Origin: an uncultured Collinsella sp. | Lineage (GTDB): Bacteria; Actinomycetota; Coriobacteriia; Coriobacteriales; Coriobacteriaceae | Assembly (NCBI GenBank): GCA_958369225.1 | Contig: CATXID010000006.1 | Coordinates: 116,571-180,570 of the forward strand | DNA: 64,000 bases | Reading direction: 5' to 3' | Shown: positions 24,802-32,690 of the stretch, one piece after another | How positions within the stretch are numbered: the stretch's first letter is position 1 | How the letters are laid out: each line of letters starts with the position of its first letter | Translations under genes and position numbers: made by a program | The notes under the pieces: generated by a model | Database searches by the model: none | What the model was told of the DNA's origin: nothing | The model's input: the letters and a program-made list of their open reading frames with translations, nothing else

Positions 24802-25779
24802 ATGTACCAGACGCGTAAGATCGGTGTGGTCGGCCAGGGCCACGTAGGAGCACATGTCGCCAACAGCCTGCTTATGCAAGGCATTGCCGATGAGCTGTAC
24901 CTATGCGATATCAACGAGGCCAAGGTGACGTCCGAGGTCCAGGACCTGCGCGACTCCCTTTCGTTTGTCCCGTATAACACCAAAATCGTCAACTGCTACG
25001 ACCACTACGAGGAGCTGGCTTGCTGCGACGTCATCGTCAACGCCGCCGGCAAGGTCGCGCTGGCCGCCGGCAACCGCGACGGCGAGCTGTTCTTTACCAC
25101 CGACGCCGCCCGCACCTTTGCCAAGCGCATCGTCGACGCCGGCTTCGACGGCATCTTCGTGAGCATCTCCAACCCCTGCGACGTCGTATGCACCGAGCTG
25201 TGGCACCTGACCGGCTACGATCCCAAGAAGATCATCGGCTCGGGCTGCGGTCTGGATTCCGCCCGCCTGCGCACCGAGATCTCCAAGAAGGTCGGCGTGA
25301 GCCCCAAGTCCATCGACGCCTACATGATCGGCGAGCACGGCTTTAGCCAGCTGGCTGCCTTTAAGGCCGCGACCATCGCCGGCAAGAGCCTCAACGAGCT
25401 TCAGGCCGAGAACCCCGACAAGTACGCCTTTGACCACATGGAGGTCGAGGAGCTCGCGCGCAAGGGCGGCTATGTGACCTACCAGGGCAAGCAGTGCACC
25501 GAGTACGCCGTCGCCAACTCCGCCGCGCGCGTCTGCGCTGCCGTTCTGCACAACGAGCACGCCGTGCTTTCCGCCTCCACGCTCATGACCGGCCAGTATG
25601 GCGAGGAGGGCATCTTCACGTCCCTGCCGTGTGTGATCGGCGCCGAGGGCATCGAGGAGGTCTACACGCTCGACCTTTCCGAGTACGAGCTCGAGGGCTT
25701 CCACAAGAGCTGCCAGCACATCCGCGACAACATCGCCCAGCTCGACTGGTGGGATGCCGAGGCCTACGACGCAAAGTAG
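24802..25779 (+). CDS. L-2-hydroxyacid (lactate/hydroxyisocaproate-type) dehydrogenase
   Basis: This 325-residue NAD-dependent enzyme is in the lactate/malate dehydrogenase family. The nucleotide loop is IGVVGQGHVGAHVANSL and Asp in LYLCDINEAK selects NAD. The catalytic pair is present: Asp/Arg in GLDSARLRTEI and His in MIGEHGFSQ. The substrate loop reads NAAGKVALAAGNRDGEL instead of the NAPQKPGE-type loop of lactate dehydrogenases. It looks more like L-2-hydroxyisocaproate dehydrogenase, so larger 2-keto acids are likely substrates. ATG 24802 has GAAAGGA; the frame extending upstream to 24358 is a shadow of metA. Strong terminator follows. Confidence 0.88.
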   Translation: MYQTRKIGVVGQGHVGAHVANSLLMQGIADELYLCDINEAKVTSEVQDLRDSLSFVPYNTKIVNCYDHYEELACCDVIVNAAGKVALAAGNRDGELFFTTDAARTFAKRIVDAGFDGIFVSISNPCDVVCTELWHLTGYDPKKIIGSGCGLDSARLRTEISKKVGVSPKSIDAYMIGEHGFSQLAAFKAATIAGKSLNELQAENPDKYAFDHMEVEELARKGGYVTYQGKQCTEYAVANSAARVCAAVLHNEHAVLSASTLMTGQYGEEGIFTSLPCVIGAEGIEEVYTLDLSEYELEGFHKSCQHIRDNIAQLDWWDAEAYDAK

Positions 25780-25821
25780 GCCGCTGGCTGCCGCAACCTT
25801 GCGAATCTAAGCGCGACACTG

Positions 25822-25862
25822 AGCGGGCCGCGCCGGAAATCCCCGGCACGGCCCGCTTTTTT
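25822..25862 (+). terminator. Terminator of the hydroxyacid dehydrogenase gene
   Basis: AGCGGGCCGCGCCGG pairs with CCGGCACGGCCCGCT (one mismatch), followed by TTTTTT. Confidence 0.93.
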
Positions 25863-25887
25863 GGCTCACGCAGTGCCCTTGCGAATC

Positions 25888-26067
25888 GAAGGTGAATACT
25901 TTTCCGCGAAGTGAACGAGCAAAAACGAGCCCCCGAAGCATCGACACTTTTAAGACGTCGTTTCCTGCAGTTTCGTCGAGTTTTTCCTGCGGTTTTGGCA
26001 CCAAAAAATGTCGATGCTTCGGGGGTCCAAAATAGCTCGTTCACTTCGCGGAAAAGTATTCACCTTC
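25888..26067. repeat. 180-bp element with 33-bp perfect terminal inverted repeats
   Basis: The left arm 25888-25920 (GAAGGTGAATACTTTTCCGC...) is an exact inverse of 26035-26067. A second inner pair, CCCCCGAAGCATCGACA at 25930-25946, is exactly inverted at 26009-26025. No coding frame is convincing inside. The form is that of a miniature inverted-repeat element or a very long hairpin. Confidence 0.88.
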
Positions 26068-26103
26068 GTTTTCGCGCAGACACGAATCCGGCCGCCACAA
26101 CGC

Positions 26104-26134
26104 AAAAAGGGGCCCGCGCGCAGCGCAGACCCCG
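26104..26134 (-). terminator. Terminator of the locus-2 SIS gene
   Basis: On the minus strand GGGGTCTGCGC pairs with GCGCGGGCCCC, followed by TTTTTG. Confidence 0.75.
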
Positions 26135-26157
26135 TCAAAAAAGATAATTCCCGGTAC

Positions 26158-27126
26158 TTAGTACTGCTCGATGCCCATGTAGCGGCGGAACTCGGGGCTG
26201 TGGTCGAACACCTTGCCGCGGGCGGCACGCAGCTCGCAGCTCATCGCGTAGAAGAAGATCGGCTCTAGGAACGAACGCACGCTGGCAGGTACCTCGCCCA
26301 CGCCGTACTCGAGCGCATCGAGCACCATAATCGTGTCGGTGTGCGTGTTGAGGAACGCAAGGGCGCGCTCCTCCATGGGGCGGCACTCGCCCGATCCGAG
26401 CTGCACAAAGTAGAACACGCCGGGCTCGGTGGCCTCGAACGGGCCGTGGAAGTACTCGCCGGAGTGGATGTAGCAGCAGTGCTGCCATTGCATCTCCATG
26501 AGCGAGCAGATGGCCATGGCGTAGGTCTGGCTAAAGTTGGGGCCGGACCCCAGGATATAGAAGAACTTGTGCTGCTGGCAGAGCTCGGCAAAGCGGGCGC
26601 CCAGCTCGGCGTTGACCTTCTCGCGGGCGGCGGGCAGCAGCACATCCATCTGCTTGAGGCCCTCGTACATGTCGGCGAGCGCCTCGTAGCCTTCCTGCTG
26701 GTCGAGCAGCTCGGCGGCGATCAGAGCGCCGATGCCTTGCGGCACCTCGGCCTGCGACACGCCCTCGCCCCAGGGGTAGACCCAGGTAGTCCACTTGCCG
26801 TTATCGATCTTGGAGCCCTCGCAGTCGGTGAGGGCGACGACCTCGGCGCCGGCGGCCAGTGCCATCTCGCAGCCGTCGACGACCTCCTGCGTGCTGCCGC
26901 TGTGGCTGCAGGCAATAACGAGCGACTTCGGCCCTAGGCTCTTGGGGGCCATCAGGCAAAACTCGCGCGCCGTGTAGACCGTCGAGGTAAACGTGGTGGC
27001 CTCGCGCTTGAGCAGCTCGTTGGCCGGCATCAGGTCGATCATCGAACCGCCGCAGGCGATCCAAAAGACGTTCTCAATCTTGCCCTTGCGCTCGATAATT
27101 TCCTGAATCAGATCATGTGCGTTCAT
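26158..27126 (-). CDS. SIS-domain FraB/FrlB-type deglycase (locus 2)
   Basis: This 322-residue two-SIS-domain protein is the one most like FrlB of the four here. It has VFWIACGGSMIDLMPA and CSHSGSTQEV in the first SIS domain, LMEMQW for the Glu, and HSGEYFHGPFEATEPG for the His, the pair being 16 residues apart. The C-terminus reads FRRYMGIEQY, comparable to RRYYGGLVEY of FrlB. It should cleave a phosphorylated fructosamine into glucose-6-phosphate and an amine or amino acid. It follows its GntR gene by 144 bp, with two operator copies between. No PTS or kinase is adjacent. RBS AAGGAGG. Confidence 0.85.
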   Translation of the reverse strand: MNAHDLIQEIIERKGKIENVFWIACGGSMIDLMPANELLKREATTFTSTVYTAREFCLMAPKSLGPKSLVIACSHSGSTQEVVDGCEMALAAGAEVVALTDCEGSKIDNGKWTTWVYPWGEGVSQAEVPQGIGALIAAELLDQQEGYEALADMYEGLKQMDVLLPAAREKVNAELGARFAELCQQHKFFYILGSGPNFSQTYAMAICSLMEMQWQHCCYIHSGEYFHGPFEATEPGVFYFVQLGSGECRPMEERALAFLNTHTDTIMVLDALEYGVGEVPASVRSFLEPIFFYAMSCELRAARGKVFDHSPEFRRYMGIEQY

Positions 27127-27182
27127 CCTGATGTTCCTCCTTGTGGGGCGGCTTTGAACGGCGACAGCCCGTACCTGCGGTC

Positions 27183-27261
27183 GTTCTATGTTGTTCTATT
27201 TATAGCACGTGTAACAACGCCCGTGAAGGCATCTCAGCAAATTTGTTCTATGTTGTTCTAT
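27183..27261 (-). promoter_or_regulatory. Promoter of the locus-2 SIS gene with two identical 17-bp operators
   Basis: GTTCTATGTTGTTCTAT occurs exactly at 27183-27199 and 27245-27261. On the minus strand TTCACG (27222-27227) and TATAAA (27199-27204) form a promoter with a 17-bp spacer. One operator starts right at the -10 end and the other lies upstream, a good arrangement for repression by the adjacent GntR protein. Confidence 0.8.
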
Positions 27262-27270
27262 CTGTGGACG

Positions 27271-28035
27271 TTAGATGTCGAAGACGTAGCGCGAGCCCAC
27301 TATCTTCTGGCGCCCGAGCAGCAAGGGCTGCTCGTCCGCATCGGTAAAGTACGCCTCCATATAGAAGAGCGGCTCGCCGACCGGCACCTCCAGCAGCGGG
27401 GCCGCCTGAGCATCGGCAAGCGCAATCTCCACGGTGCAGGGGTCGGACTTGAGCGGCGCGCGGCCCGAGTGCTCGGCAACGAGCGCAAAGATTGAGTTAT
27501 CGGTGAGGTCCTTATCGGCCAGCGTCTGCAAGTATGGATGGTCGGCGAGCACAAAGGCGTTGTTCTCAAGCATGACGGGGATGCCGTCGGCCGTGCGCAC
27601 GCGCTCGACCACGATAAGCTCGCGGCCGGGTTCCACGCCAAAAAACACCGCGTCCTCGCGCGTCGCCGCAACCACCGTGCGCGACACCAGGCGCGCACCC
27701 GGCACCATGTCGTTGGCAGCGCAACCCTCAGTAAAGCTCTGAACGTCGCCCTTCTGGCGAATCTTGCGCTTGAGCTTGGGCGCACACACAAAGGTACCCC
27801 TCCCCTGCTGGCGGTTGAGATACCCCGCACGCGACAGCTCCTCGATGGCGCGACGCACGGTGACGCGCCCCACGCCGTAGGACTTCGCGAGCTCCATCTC
27901 GGAAGGAATGCGCGAGCCGGCCACGTACACGCCGCGCGCGATCTCGCCCTTTAGGTCGTCCATAACCTGCTGGTACAGCGGCACAGCGGGCACCTCGGCT
28001 CGCTCGGAACGTTCGATCTTGCTATCGGCTACCAT
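27271..28035 (-). CDS. GntR/UTRA regulator (locus 2)
   Basis: This 254-residue regulator has a GntR winged helix (VPLYQQVMDDLKGEIARGVYVAGSRIPSEMELAKSYGVGRVTVRRAIEELS, residues 18-68) and a UTRA domain ending LGRQKIVGSRYVFDI. It resembles FrlR-type regulators and the locus-3 protein, whose C-terminus GKQYYVGSRYVMVM is similar. Its ATG lies 2 bp after the recQ stop with GGAG inside recQ, so it may be co-transcribed with the helicase. It precedes the SIS gene it probably controls through the 17-bp sites. Confidence 0.92.
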   Translation of the reverse strand: MVADSKIERSERAEVPAVPLYQQVMDDLKGEIARGVYVAGSRIPSEMELAKSYGVGRVTVRRAIEELSRAGYLNRQQGRGTFVCAPKLKRKIRQKGDVQSFTEGCAANDMVPGARLVSRTVVAATREDAVFFGVEPGRELIVVERVRTADGIPVMLENNAFVLADHPYLQTLADKDLTDNSIFALVAEHSGRAPLKSDPCTVEIALADAQAAPLLEVPVGEPLFYMEAYFTDADEQPLLLGRQKIVGSRYVFDI

Positions 28036-28037
28036 CG

Positions 28038-30014
28038 TTACGCTCCATCCCGCGCATGCTCGGACTCAAATTCTTCAATCGCCGCCATAAACTGCTCGCC
28101 AAAAGCGTCGGCCTTTTTCTCGCCAATACCGTTGACCTGGATAAGCTCGTCGCGCGTCTGAGGGCGCAGGCGGCACAGGCCGCGCAGGGCCTTGTCAGAG
28201 AAGACCATGTACGGCGCCATCTCCAGCTCGGTCGAGATCTCCTTGCGCAGGGTACGCAGGCGCTCGAACAGCTCGGCATCGTCGCCCGCGCGCGGGCGCT
28301 GATCCAGCTCGGCCTCCTCGCGCAGCAGATCCACCGCACGGCGGACGCGGGCCGAGGCCTTGCGCTTGGACGCGCGACGCTTAACGGTAAAGGCGAACGT
28401 CTCGTCCTTGACCTCGCCGGCGCGCGGACCGAGTCCCACGACCGGGTACTGCCCCTGCGAGGTGGCCAAATAACCGCGGCCGCACAGCTGGCCGATGATG
28501 TCCTTGATGCGCCCGACCGATTCGCTCGACAGCTCACCATAGCCACGGTCCTGATCCAGATGCATCTGGCGAATGCGCTCGGTGTTGCCGCCGTGGAGCA
28601 CATCGGCGATCAGCGACTTGCCAAAGCGCATGGGACGCGTAGCCACATAGCGCACGGCGGCGCGGGCCATATCGGTGACGTCCTCGACCTCGAACTGCGT
28701 GAGGCAGTTGCTGCAGTTGCCGCAGCCCTCGGCGTCGTCTGCCGTGCCGCCCGCGGCGGCTGCCGCATGCTCGGCCGCGGCCTCGTCGCCAAAGTAGCGC
28801 AGCATGTATTCGCGCAGACAGCCGGTGGTATTGCAGTAGCCCTCCATCTGGCCGAGCAGGCGATAACGGTTCTGGAGTGCCCACGCGCGCTGCTCGTCGT
28901 CGAGCGCCTCGTCGGCCGCATCGCCGCGGTCGATCAAAAAGCGGCGCATGCGAAAATCGTTACCGTTCCACAGCAGGTAGCAGCTGGCCGGGTCGCCATC
29001 GCGGCCGGCGCGGCCCGCCTCTTGGTAGTAGGCCTCGATGCTCTCGGGCACGTTATTGTGGATCACGTAGCGCACGTTGGGCTTGTCGATGCCCATGCCA
29101 AAGGCGTTGGTGGCAACCATCACCTGAATGTCGTCGTCGATAAAGGCACGCTGGCTCTGGCGGCGGGCGTCGTTGCCCATGCCGGCATGGTAGCGGCCCA
29201 CACGAATGCCGCTGGGGCCCAGTGCCTCGGCAAGCTCCGCGGCCAGCGCATCGACCGTCTTGCGGGTCGAGCAATACACGATGCCGCTCTCGCTCGAATG
29301 CGCGATCACGTAGTCGCGCACCCACGCGGTCTTGGCCTTGTCGCCCATCTCTTCGCAACCAAAGTAGAGGTTCTTGCGATCGAAGCCCGTCACCACGGTC
29401 GCCGGGTTTTGCAGGCCGAGCATTTGCTGGATATCGGCGCGCACACGCTCGGTCGCCGTAGCGGTAAAGGCCGCCACGATGGGGCGCTGCGGCAGTGAAT
29501 CGATAAACTCGCGAATCTGCAGGTAGGCGGGGCGAAAATCCTGGCCCCACTGGCTCACGCAGTGAGCCTCGTCAATGGCCACGAGCGGCACGCCAAGGCC
29601 GCCGTCTGCCGCGGCCTCCTGTGCAAAGGCTAAAAAGCGCGGCTCGAGCAGACGCTCGGGTGCCACGTACATAAGCTGGTAGCGGCCCTCACGCGCCCGT
29701 TTGAGCACGGTGTTTTGCTGGGCCGGCGTAAGGCTGGAGTTGAGATAACTAGGGTGCGCACCCGCCGCGAGCAGCGCGCGGGTCTGATCCTCCATGAGCG
29801 ACAGCAGCGGACTCACCACAAAGGTGATGCCGGGCAGCATGAGCGCGGGCACCTGGTAGCAGATAGACTTGCCGGCGCCTGTGGGCATAACACCCAGCGC
29901 ATCGCGGCCGGCAAGAATCGCATCGACCATGCGGTCCTGCCCCGGGCGAAACGAGGTGTAGCCAAAATAGGCGCCGAGCGTGTCGAGCGCCATCTGCTGC
30001 ATGCTTTCGGTCAT
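28038..30014 (-). CDS. recQ: ATP-dependent DNA helicase RecQ
   Basis: RecQ unwinds DNA 3'-5' in recombination and repair. The 658-residue protein has motif I GVMPTGAGKSICYQVP, the DEAH box and RecQ aromatic loop (IDEAHCVSQWGQDFRPAY), motif VI QEAGRAGRDG, a zinc-binding RQC region (CNTTGCLREYMLRYFGDE and CGNCSNC) and a C-terminal HRDC domain (KALRGLCRLRPQTRDELIQVNGIGEKKADAFGEQFM). All core parts are intact. RBS AGGAAACC precedes ATG 30014. Its stop is 2 bp before the GntR start, an unusual partner. Confidence 0.96.
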   Translation of the reverse strand: MTESMQQMALDTLGAYFGYTSFRPGQDRMVDAILAGRDALGVMPTGAGKSICYQVPALMLPGITFVVSPLLSLMEDQTRALLAAGAHPSYLNSSLTPAQQNTVLKRAREGRYQLMYVAPERLLEPRFLAFAQEAAADGGLGVPLVAIDEAHCVSQWGQDFRPAYLQIREFIDSLPQRPIVAAFTATATERVRADIQQMLGLQNPATVVTGFDRKNLYFGCEEMGDKAKTAWVRDYVIAHSSESGIVYCSTRKTVDALAAELAEALGPSGIRVGRYHAGMGNDARRQSQRAFIDDDIQVMVATNAFGMGIDKPNVRYVIHNNVPESIEAYYQEAGRAGRDGDPASCYLLWNGNDFRMRRFLIDRGDAADEALDDEQRAWALQNRYRLLGQMEGYCNTTGCLREYMLRYFGDEAAAEHAAAAAGGTADDAEGCGNCSNCLTQFEVEDVTDMARAAVRYVATRPMRFGKSLIADVLHGGNTERIRQMHLDQDRGYGELSSESVGRIKDIIGQLCGRGYLATSQGQYPVVGLGPRAGEVKDETFAFTVKRRASKRKASARVRRAVDLLREEAELDQRPRAGDDAELFERLRTLRKEISTELEMAPYMVFSDKALRGLCRLRPQTRDELIQVNGIGEKKADAFGEQFMAAIEEFESEHARDGA

Positions 30015-30142
30015 GGTTTCCTAACGTCAGAATCATCTGCCGCCGATTATACGCCGCCACGCGGACCGCTGCCGTACGGCTGCCGGCCACGGGCAACGTG
30101 ATCCAAGGCGAACGAGAGTAGATTTTTGGACACTTTCAGAAT

Positions 30143-30206
30143 GAGAGTGGATAATCTCCCACTTTGAACCCGTCGCCAAGCCAAAAATGGGAGATTATCC
30201 ACGCTC
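30143..30206. repeat. GAG-GTGGATAATCTCCC palindrome, copy 3
   Basis: GAGAGTGGATAATCTCCC (30143-30160) and GGGAGATTATCCACGCTC (30189-30206) match the two copies that flank the AbiEi-like gene. It lies upstream of recQ. Confidence 0.85.
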
Positions 30207-30238
30207 ATTCTGCGAGTAGTCGATGTTTTGGCGCGGAC

Positions 30239-30353
30239 AGCGAAAGCCCGCCAGAGCGAGCAAGGTGCCTTGAAACAAGGCGGCATTGATCTTTTGATCA
30301 TGCCGCCGAAGTTGAAAGGCAGATTGCCGCTCTGGCGGGCTTGCAGCGTCGAC
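30239..30353. repeat. Structured hairpin element with conserved internal-loop motifs, full copy
   Basis: Order: AGCGAAA, arm GCCCGCCAGAGCG, GCAAGGTGCC, an inner hairpin (GGCGGCAT...ATGCCGCC), GGCAGATTGC, the inverse arm CGCTCTGGCGGGC, then TTGCAGCGTCGAC. The element at 43446-43559 has the same motifs but different arms and inner stem. It sits 35 bp past the stop of the locus-3 GntR gene. Confidence 0.75.
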
Positions 30354-30387
30354 AGGTCCGTCGTTCGTCAGAACGGCGGAACCAACC

Positions 30388-31107
30388 CTACATGACCATA
30401 ACGTAGCGCGATCCCACGTAGTACTGCTTACCCATCAGGACCGGCTCGCCATTGGGGCCGATAAAGCCGGCACGCAGGTTGAGCAGTGGATCGTGCGGAG
30501 CAATGCCCAACTCGGCCGCCTGCTCGGTATTGGCACGAACGGCCTCGACCGTGCGGTAACCAACCGAGACAATCGGCGTTCCGCCAACACGCTCGACCTC
30601 GGCAAAAATCGACTTGTCCTCAAGATCGGCCGTCAACAGCTCACGGTAGGCGTCAAACGGCACAAAGATGTTCTCCTCAAAAATGGGCTCGCCGTCGGCC
30701 GTACGCACGCGCTTGATGTGCAGCAGCAGCGCGTCCTTCTGCAGGCCAAAGAACTCCATCTCGTTTTGACGCGCTGGAACAATCTGGCGATCGACCACAT
30801 GTGCACCAGCCTTCATGTCATTATCGGCACACAGCGCGGTAAACGTCTGCAGCGTCGAAGCGTGGAACTGGCGGTTGATGTGCGGCGTGGAGACAAAGGT
30901 GCCACGGCCCTGCTGCTTAACCAGGTAGCCATCGGAGCACAGCTCCTCGACGGCGCGGCGCACCGTAATGCGGCTCACGTCGTACTGCTCGGCAAGCTCA
31001 AGTTCGGACGGAATACGCTCCTTGGGTGCATAAACACCTTTCTCGATCGCATCCTTGATTTCGTCGTAAATCTGCTGGTAAAGCGGTGCATTTTTGGGCG
31101 CAGGCAT
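30388..31107 (-). CDS. GntR/UTRA regulator (locus 3)
   Basis: This 239-residue GntR/UTRA protein has the winged helix at residues 8-58 (APLYQQIYDEIKDAIEKGVYAPKERIPSELELAEQYDVSRITVRRAVEEL) and the ligand domain after residue 80. It is isolated from other deglycase genes but shares an upstream motif, ACGT-N5-ACGT, with the PTS operon starting at 37263 and with the EamA gene at 38528. I therefore assign it to that regulon by inference. The RBS is weak. Its frame and C-terminus closely parallel the locus-2 regulator. Confidence 0.92.
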   Translation of the reverse strand: MPAPKNAPLYQQIYDEIKDAIEKGVYAPKERIPSELELAEQYDVSRITVRRAVEELCSDGYLVKQQGRGTFVSTPHINRQFHASTLQTFTALCADNDMKAGAHVVDRQIVPARQNEMEFFGLQKDALLLHIKRVRTADGEPIFEENIFVPFDAYRELLTADLEDKSIFAEVERVGGTPIVSVGYRTVEAVRANTEQAAELGIAPHDPLLNLRAGFIGPNGEPVLMGKQYYVGSRYVMVM

Positions 31108-31144
31108 ATCTAATCACTCTTATCGGAGTATCGAAATAACTAAT

Positions 31145-31157
31145 ACGTATATAACGT
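31145..31157 (-). promoter_or_regulatory. ACGT-N5-ACGT operator of the locus-3 GntR gene
   Basis: ACGTATATAACGT lies 38 bp upstream of the ATG. It matches 11 of 13 positions with the site upstream of the PTS operon (37296-37308) and with the one upstream of the EamA gene (38568-38580). Confidence 0.65.
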
Positions 31158-31194
31158 CTAGTTCCATGTTACCTCATATTGATAAAACGATACA

Positions 31195-31249
31195 CCCTCC
31201 CTACCAAAAAGCGACAGCTTCATTTTGGTAGGTTTTATCTGGGCAAACG
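31195..31249 (+). repeat. CTACCAAAAAGCGACAG repeat, copy B
   Basis: Plus-strand copy of the roughly 50-bp repeat, continuing CATTTTGGTAGGTTTTATC and TGGGCAAACG. Confidence 0.8.
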
Positions 31250-31250
31250 A

Positions 31251-31286
31251 GAGCCTCCCGAAAGCAGCGAGGCTTTCGGGAGGCTC
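31251..31286 (-). terminator. Palindrome downstream of the YitT gene
   Basis: GAGCCTCCCGAAAGC and GCTTTCGGGAGGCTC are perfect 15-bp arms with a 6-nt loop. The T-run on the minus strand is poor (TCTCGTTTG), but the position past the yitT-like stop suggests termination. Confidence 0.65.
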
Positions 31287-31327
31287 AAGCGGACAGGATT
31301 GCGCCAGGCCAGCAAAATGCCAAAACC

Positions 31328-32335
31328 CTACTTGCCGTCGTCCTGCTGCAGGCTGTCCTGTTCACTGAGGCGCGCCTGCCTGCTGGCCATGCGCGCGGGC
31401 TTGTCGGGATCGGGAACGGCCGTGGGCATGGGCTCGTCGACATGACCGCCCCACCAGCCGCCCACAAAGTTGAGCGTGTGGAACACATTGATCACAGCGC
31501 CGGGATCAATGTCGCACACCAGCTTGATAATGTCCTGACTCTCGTAGGTCGAAACAACGGCGTGCAGCAGATACATCTTTTCGCGGCTGTATCCGCCGAT
31601 GACCTCGGCGCAGCTAATGCCATGCTGAAAATGGTCAACATAGGCGGTCATGACCTCGTCCGCCTTGCGCGTCGTGATCTGCAGCGTCACGCGGTCGTAG
31701 CGACGATAGAAGCTGTCGATGGTCTTGGTCGAAATAAACTGGAACACGATGGAGTACGCCGCCTTGTCCCAGCCAAACATAAAGCCAAAGATCGCCAGGA
31801 TAAAGCAGTTGAAACCAAAGATGACGCCCCAGATGGTCTTGCCCGTGTGGTTGGAAACCCACGGCGCGATAAAGTCGGTGCCGCCGGTGGATGCGCCGGA
31901 TTTAAGCGCGATGGCAGCGCCCAGACCCGAGACCACGCCGCCAAAAATGATGAGCATGATCTTGTCGCCCAAAAACGGCGCGAAGTGAAAGACGTTGAGG
32001 AACAGCGACGAGAGCACGACCTGCATCATCGAGAAGATGACGAAGCGCTTGCTAATGCCGCTCCAGCATAGGAGCGCCACGGGGATGTTGAGCGCGAGCA
32101 TACCGAGCGAGATGTCGATGTGAACGCCGCCCAGCGAGGTAACGCGATCGAGCAGGACCGCGACGCCGGTGAGGCCGCTCGGAAGCAGGTCAGCGGGCTG
32201 AATGAACGCCTGGATCAGGAATGTCTGGAGAACGGCGGAAATTGTGACCGCCACGGCGGTGATGGCGCGGCGGACGATGGTGAGGCGGCCGAGCACGAGC
32301 ACACGGTCCGTGAGCTGATCGATGGCGTTCGCCAC
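31328..32335 (-). CDS. YitT-family membrane protein (DUF161/DUF2179)
   Basis: This 335-residue protein has five to six transmembrane helices in the first 200 residues (FLIQAFIQPADLLPSGLTGVAVLL, LGAAIALKSGASTGGTDFIA) and a cytoplasmic DUF2179 domain afterwards (YDRVTLQITTRKADEVMTAYVDHFQHGISCAEVIGGYS). Homologues are common in Firmicutes and Actinobacteria, and their transported substrate is unknown. The start is GTG 32335 with AAGGGAG five bases upstream. The C-terminal 40 residues are charged and variable. It is a single gene between the locus-3 regulator and a long palindrome. Confidence 0.9.
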   Translation of the reverse strand: MANAIDQLTDRVLVLGRLTIVRRAITAVAVTISAVLQTFLIQAFIQPADLLPSGLTGVAVLLDRVTSLGGVHIDISLGMLALNIPVALLCWSGISKRFVIFSMMQVVLSSLFLNVFHFAPFLGDKIMLIIFGGVVSGLGAAIALKSGASTGGTDFIAPWVSNHTGKTIWGVIFGFNCFILAIFGFMFGWDKAAYSIVFQFISTKTIDSFYRRYDRVTLQITTRKADEVMTAYVDHFQHGISCAEVIGGYSREKMYLLHAVVSTYESQDIIKLVCDIDPGAVINVFHTLNFVGGWWGGHVDEPMPTAVPDPDKPARMASRQARLSEQDSLQQDDGK

Positions 32336-32472
32336 GTAGGCTCCCTTCGAAGGCAGATGTAGTTGTGGGGCATGCCCGCGATTGTAGCATGGAGCGTACG
32401 GGGGCGCTTCAACTCACCCTCCCTCGACAGCCAAAGCAGGACCAGCAGCCCCACGACCAAAGGGCAAAAATC

Positions 32473-32594
32473 TAAGTGAGTAGACTTTTTACGATCTGCC
32501 GAGCACACCCAAAAATAGCAACCTCTGCGACCTGCGGTTTTACAAAGGAAGATATGTTTTGTGCTCCGCCTGCGCCAAAAAGTCTACTCACTTA
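32473..32594. repeat. 122-bp element with 18-bp perfect terminal inverted repeats
   Basis: TAAGTGAGTAGACTTTTT (32473-32490) is exactly inverted at 32577-32594. The interior holds GCCGAGCAC and GTGCTCCGCC, a partial second inverted pair. No coding frame is evident inside. Confidence 0.8.
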
Positions 32595-32690
32595 GCCCGA
32601 ATCGAAGCCAAGCGGATCAAAATTGATGCCAAATTAAGCCAATCCGCAGCAAATGACGCGTGAACCAGCGCTTCTCGCGGTGAATCAACG

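Noticed and set aside
25888..26067. Insertion sequence
   Set aside because: The 180-bp unit has no transposase frame; MITE-like is as far as the evidence goes.
25911..26147. Small plus-strand ORF within the 180-bp inverted repeat
   Set aside because: Its sequence is dictated by the palindrome, it has no RBS, and the opposite strand gives equally long frames.
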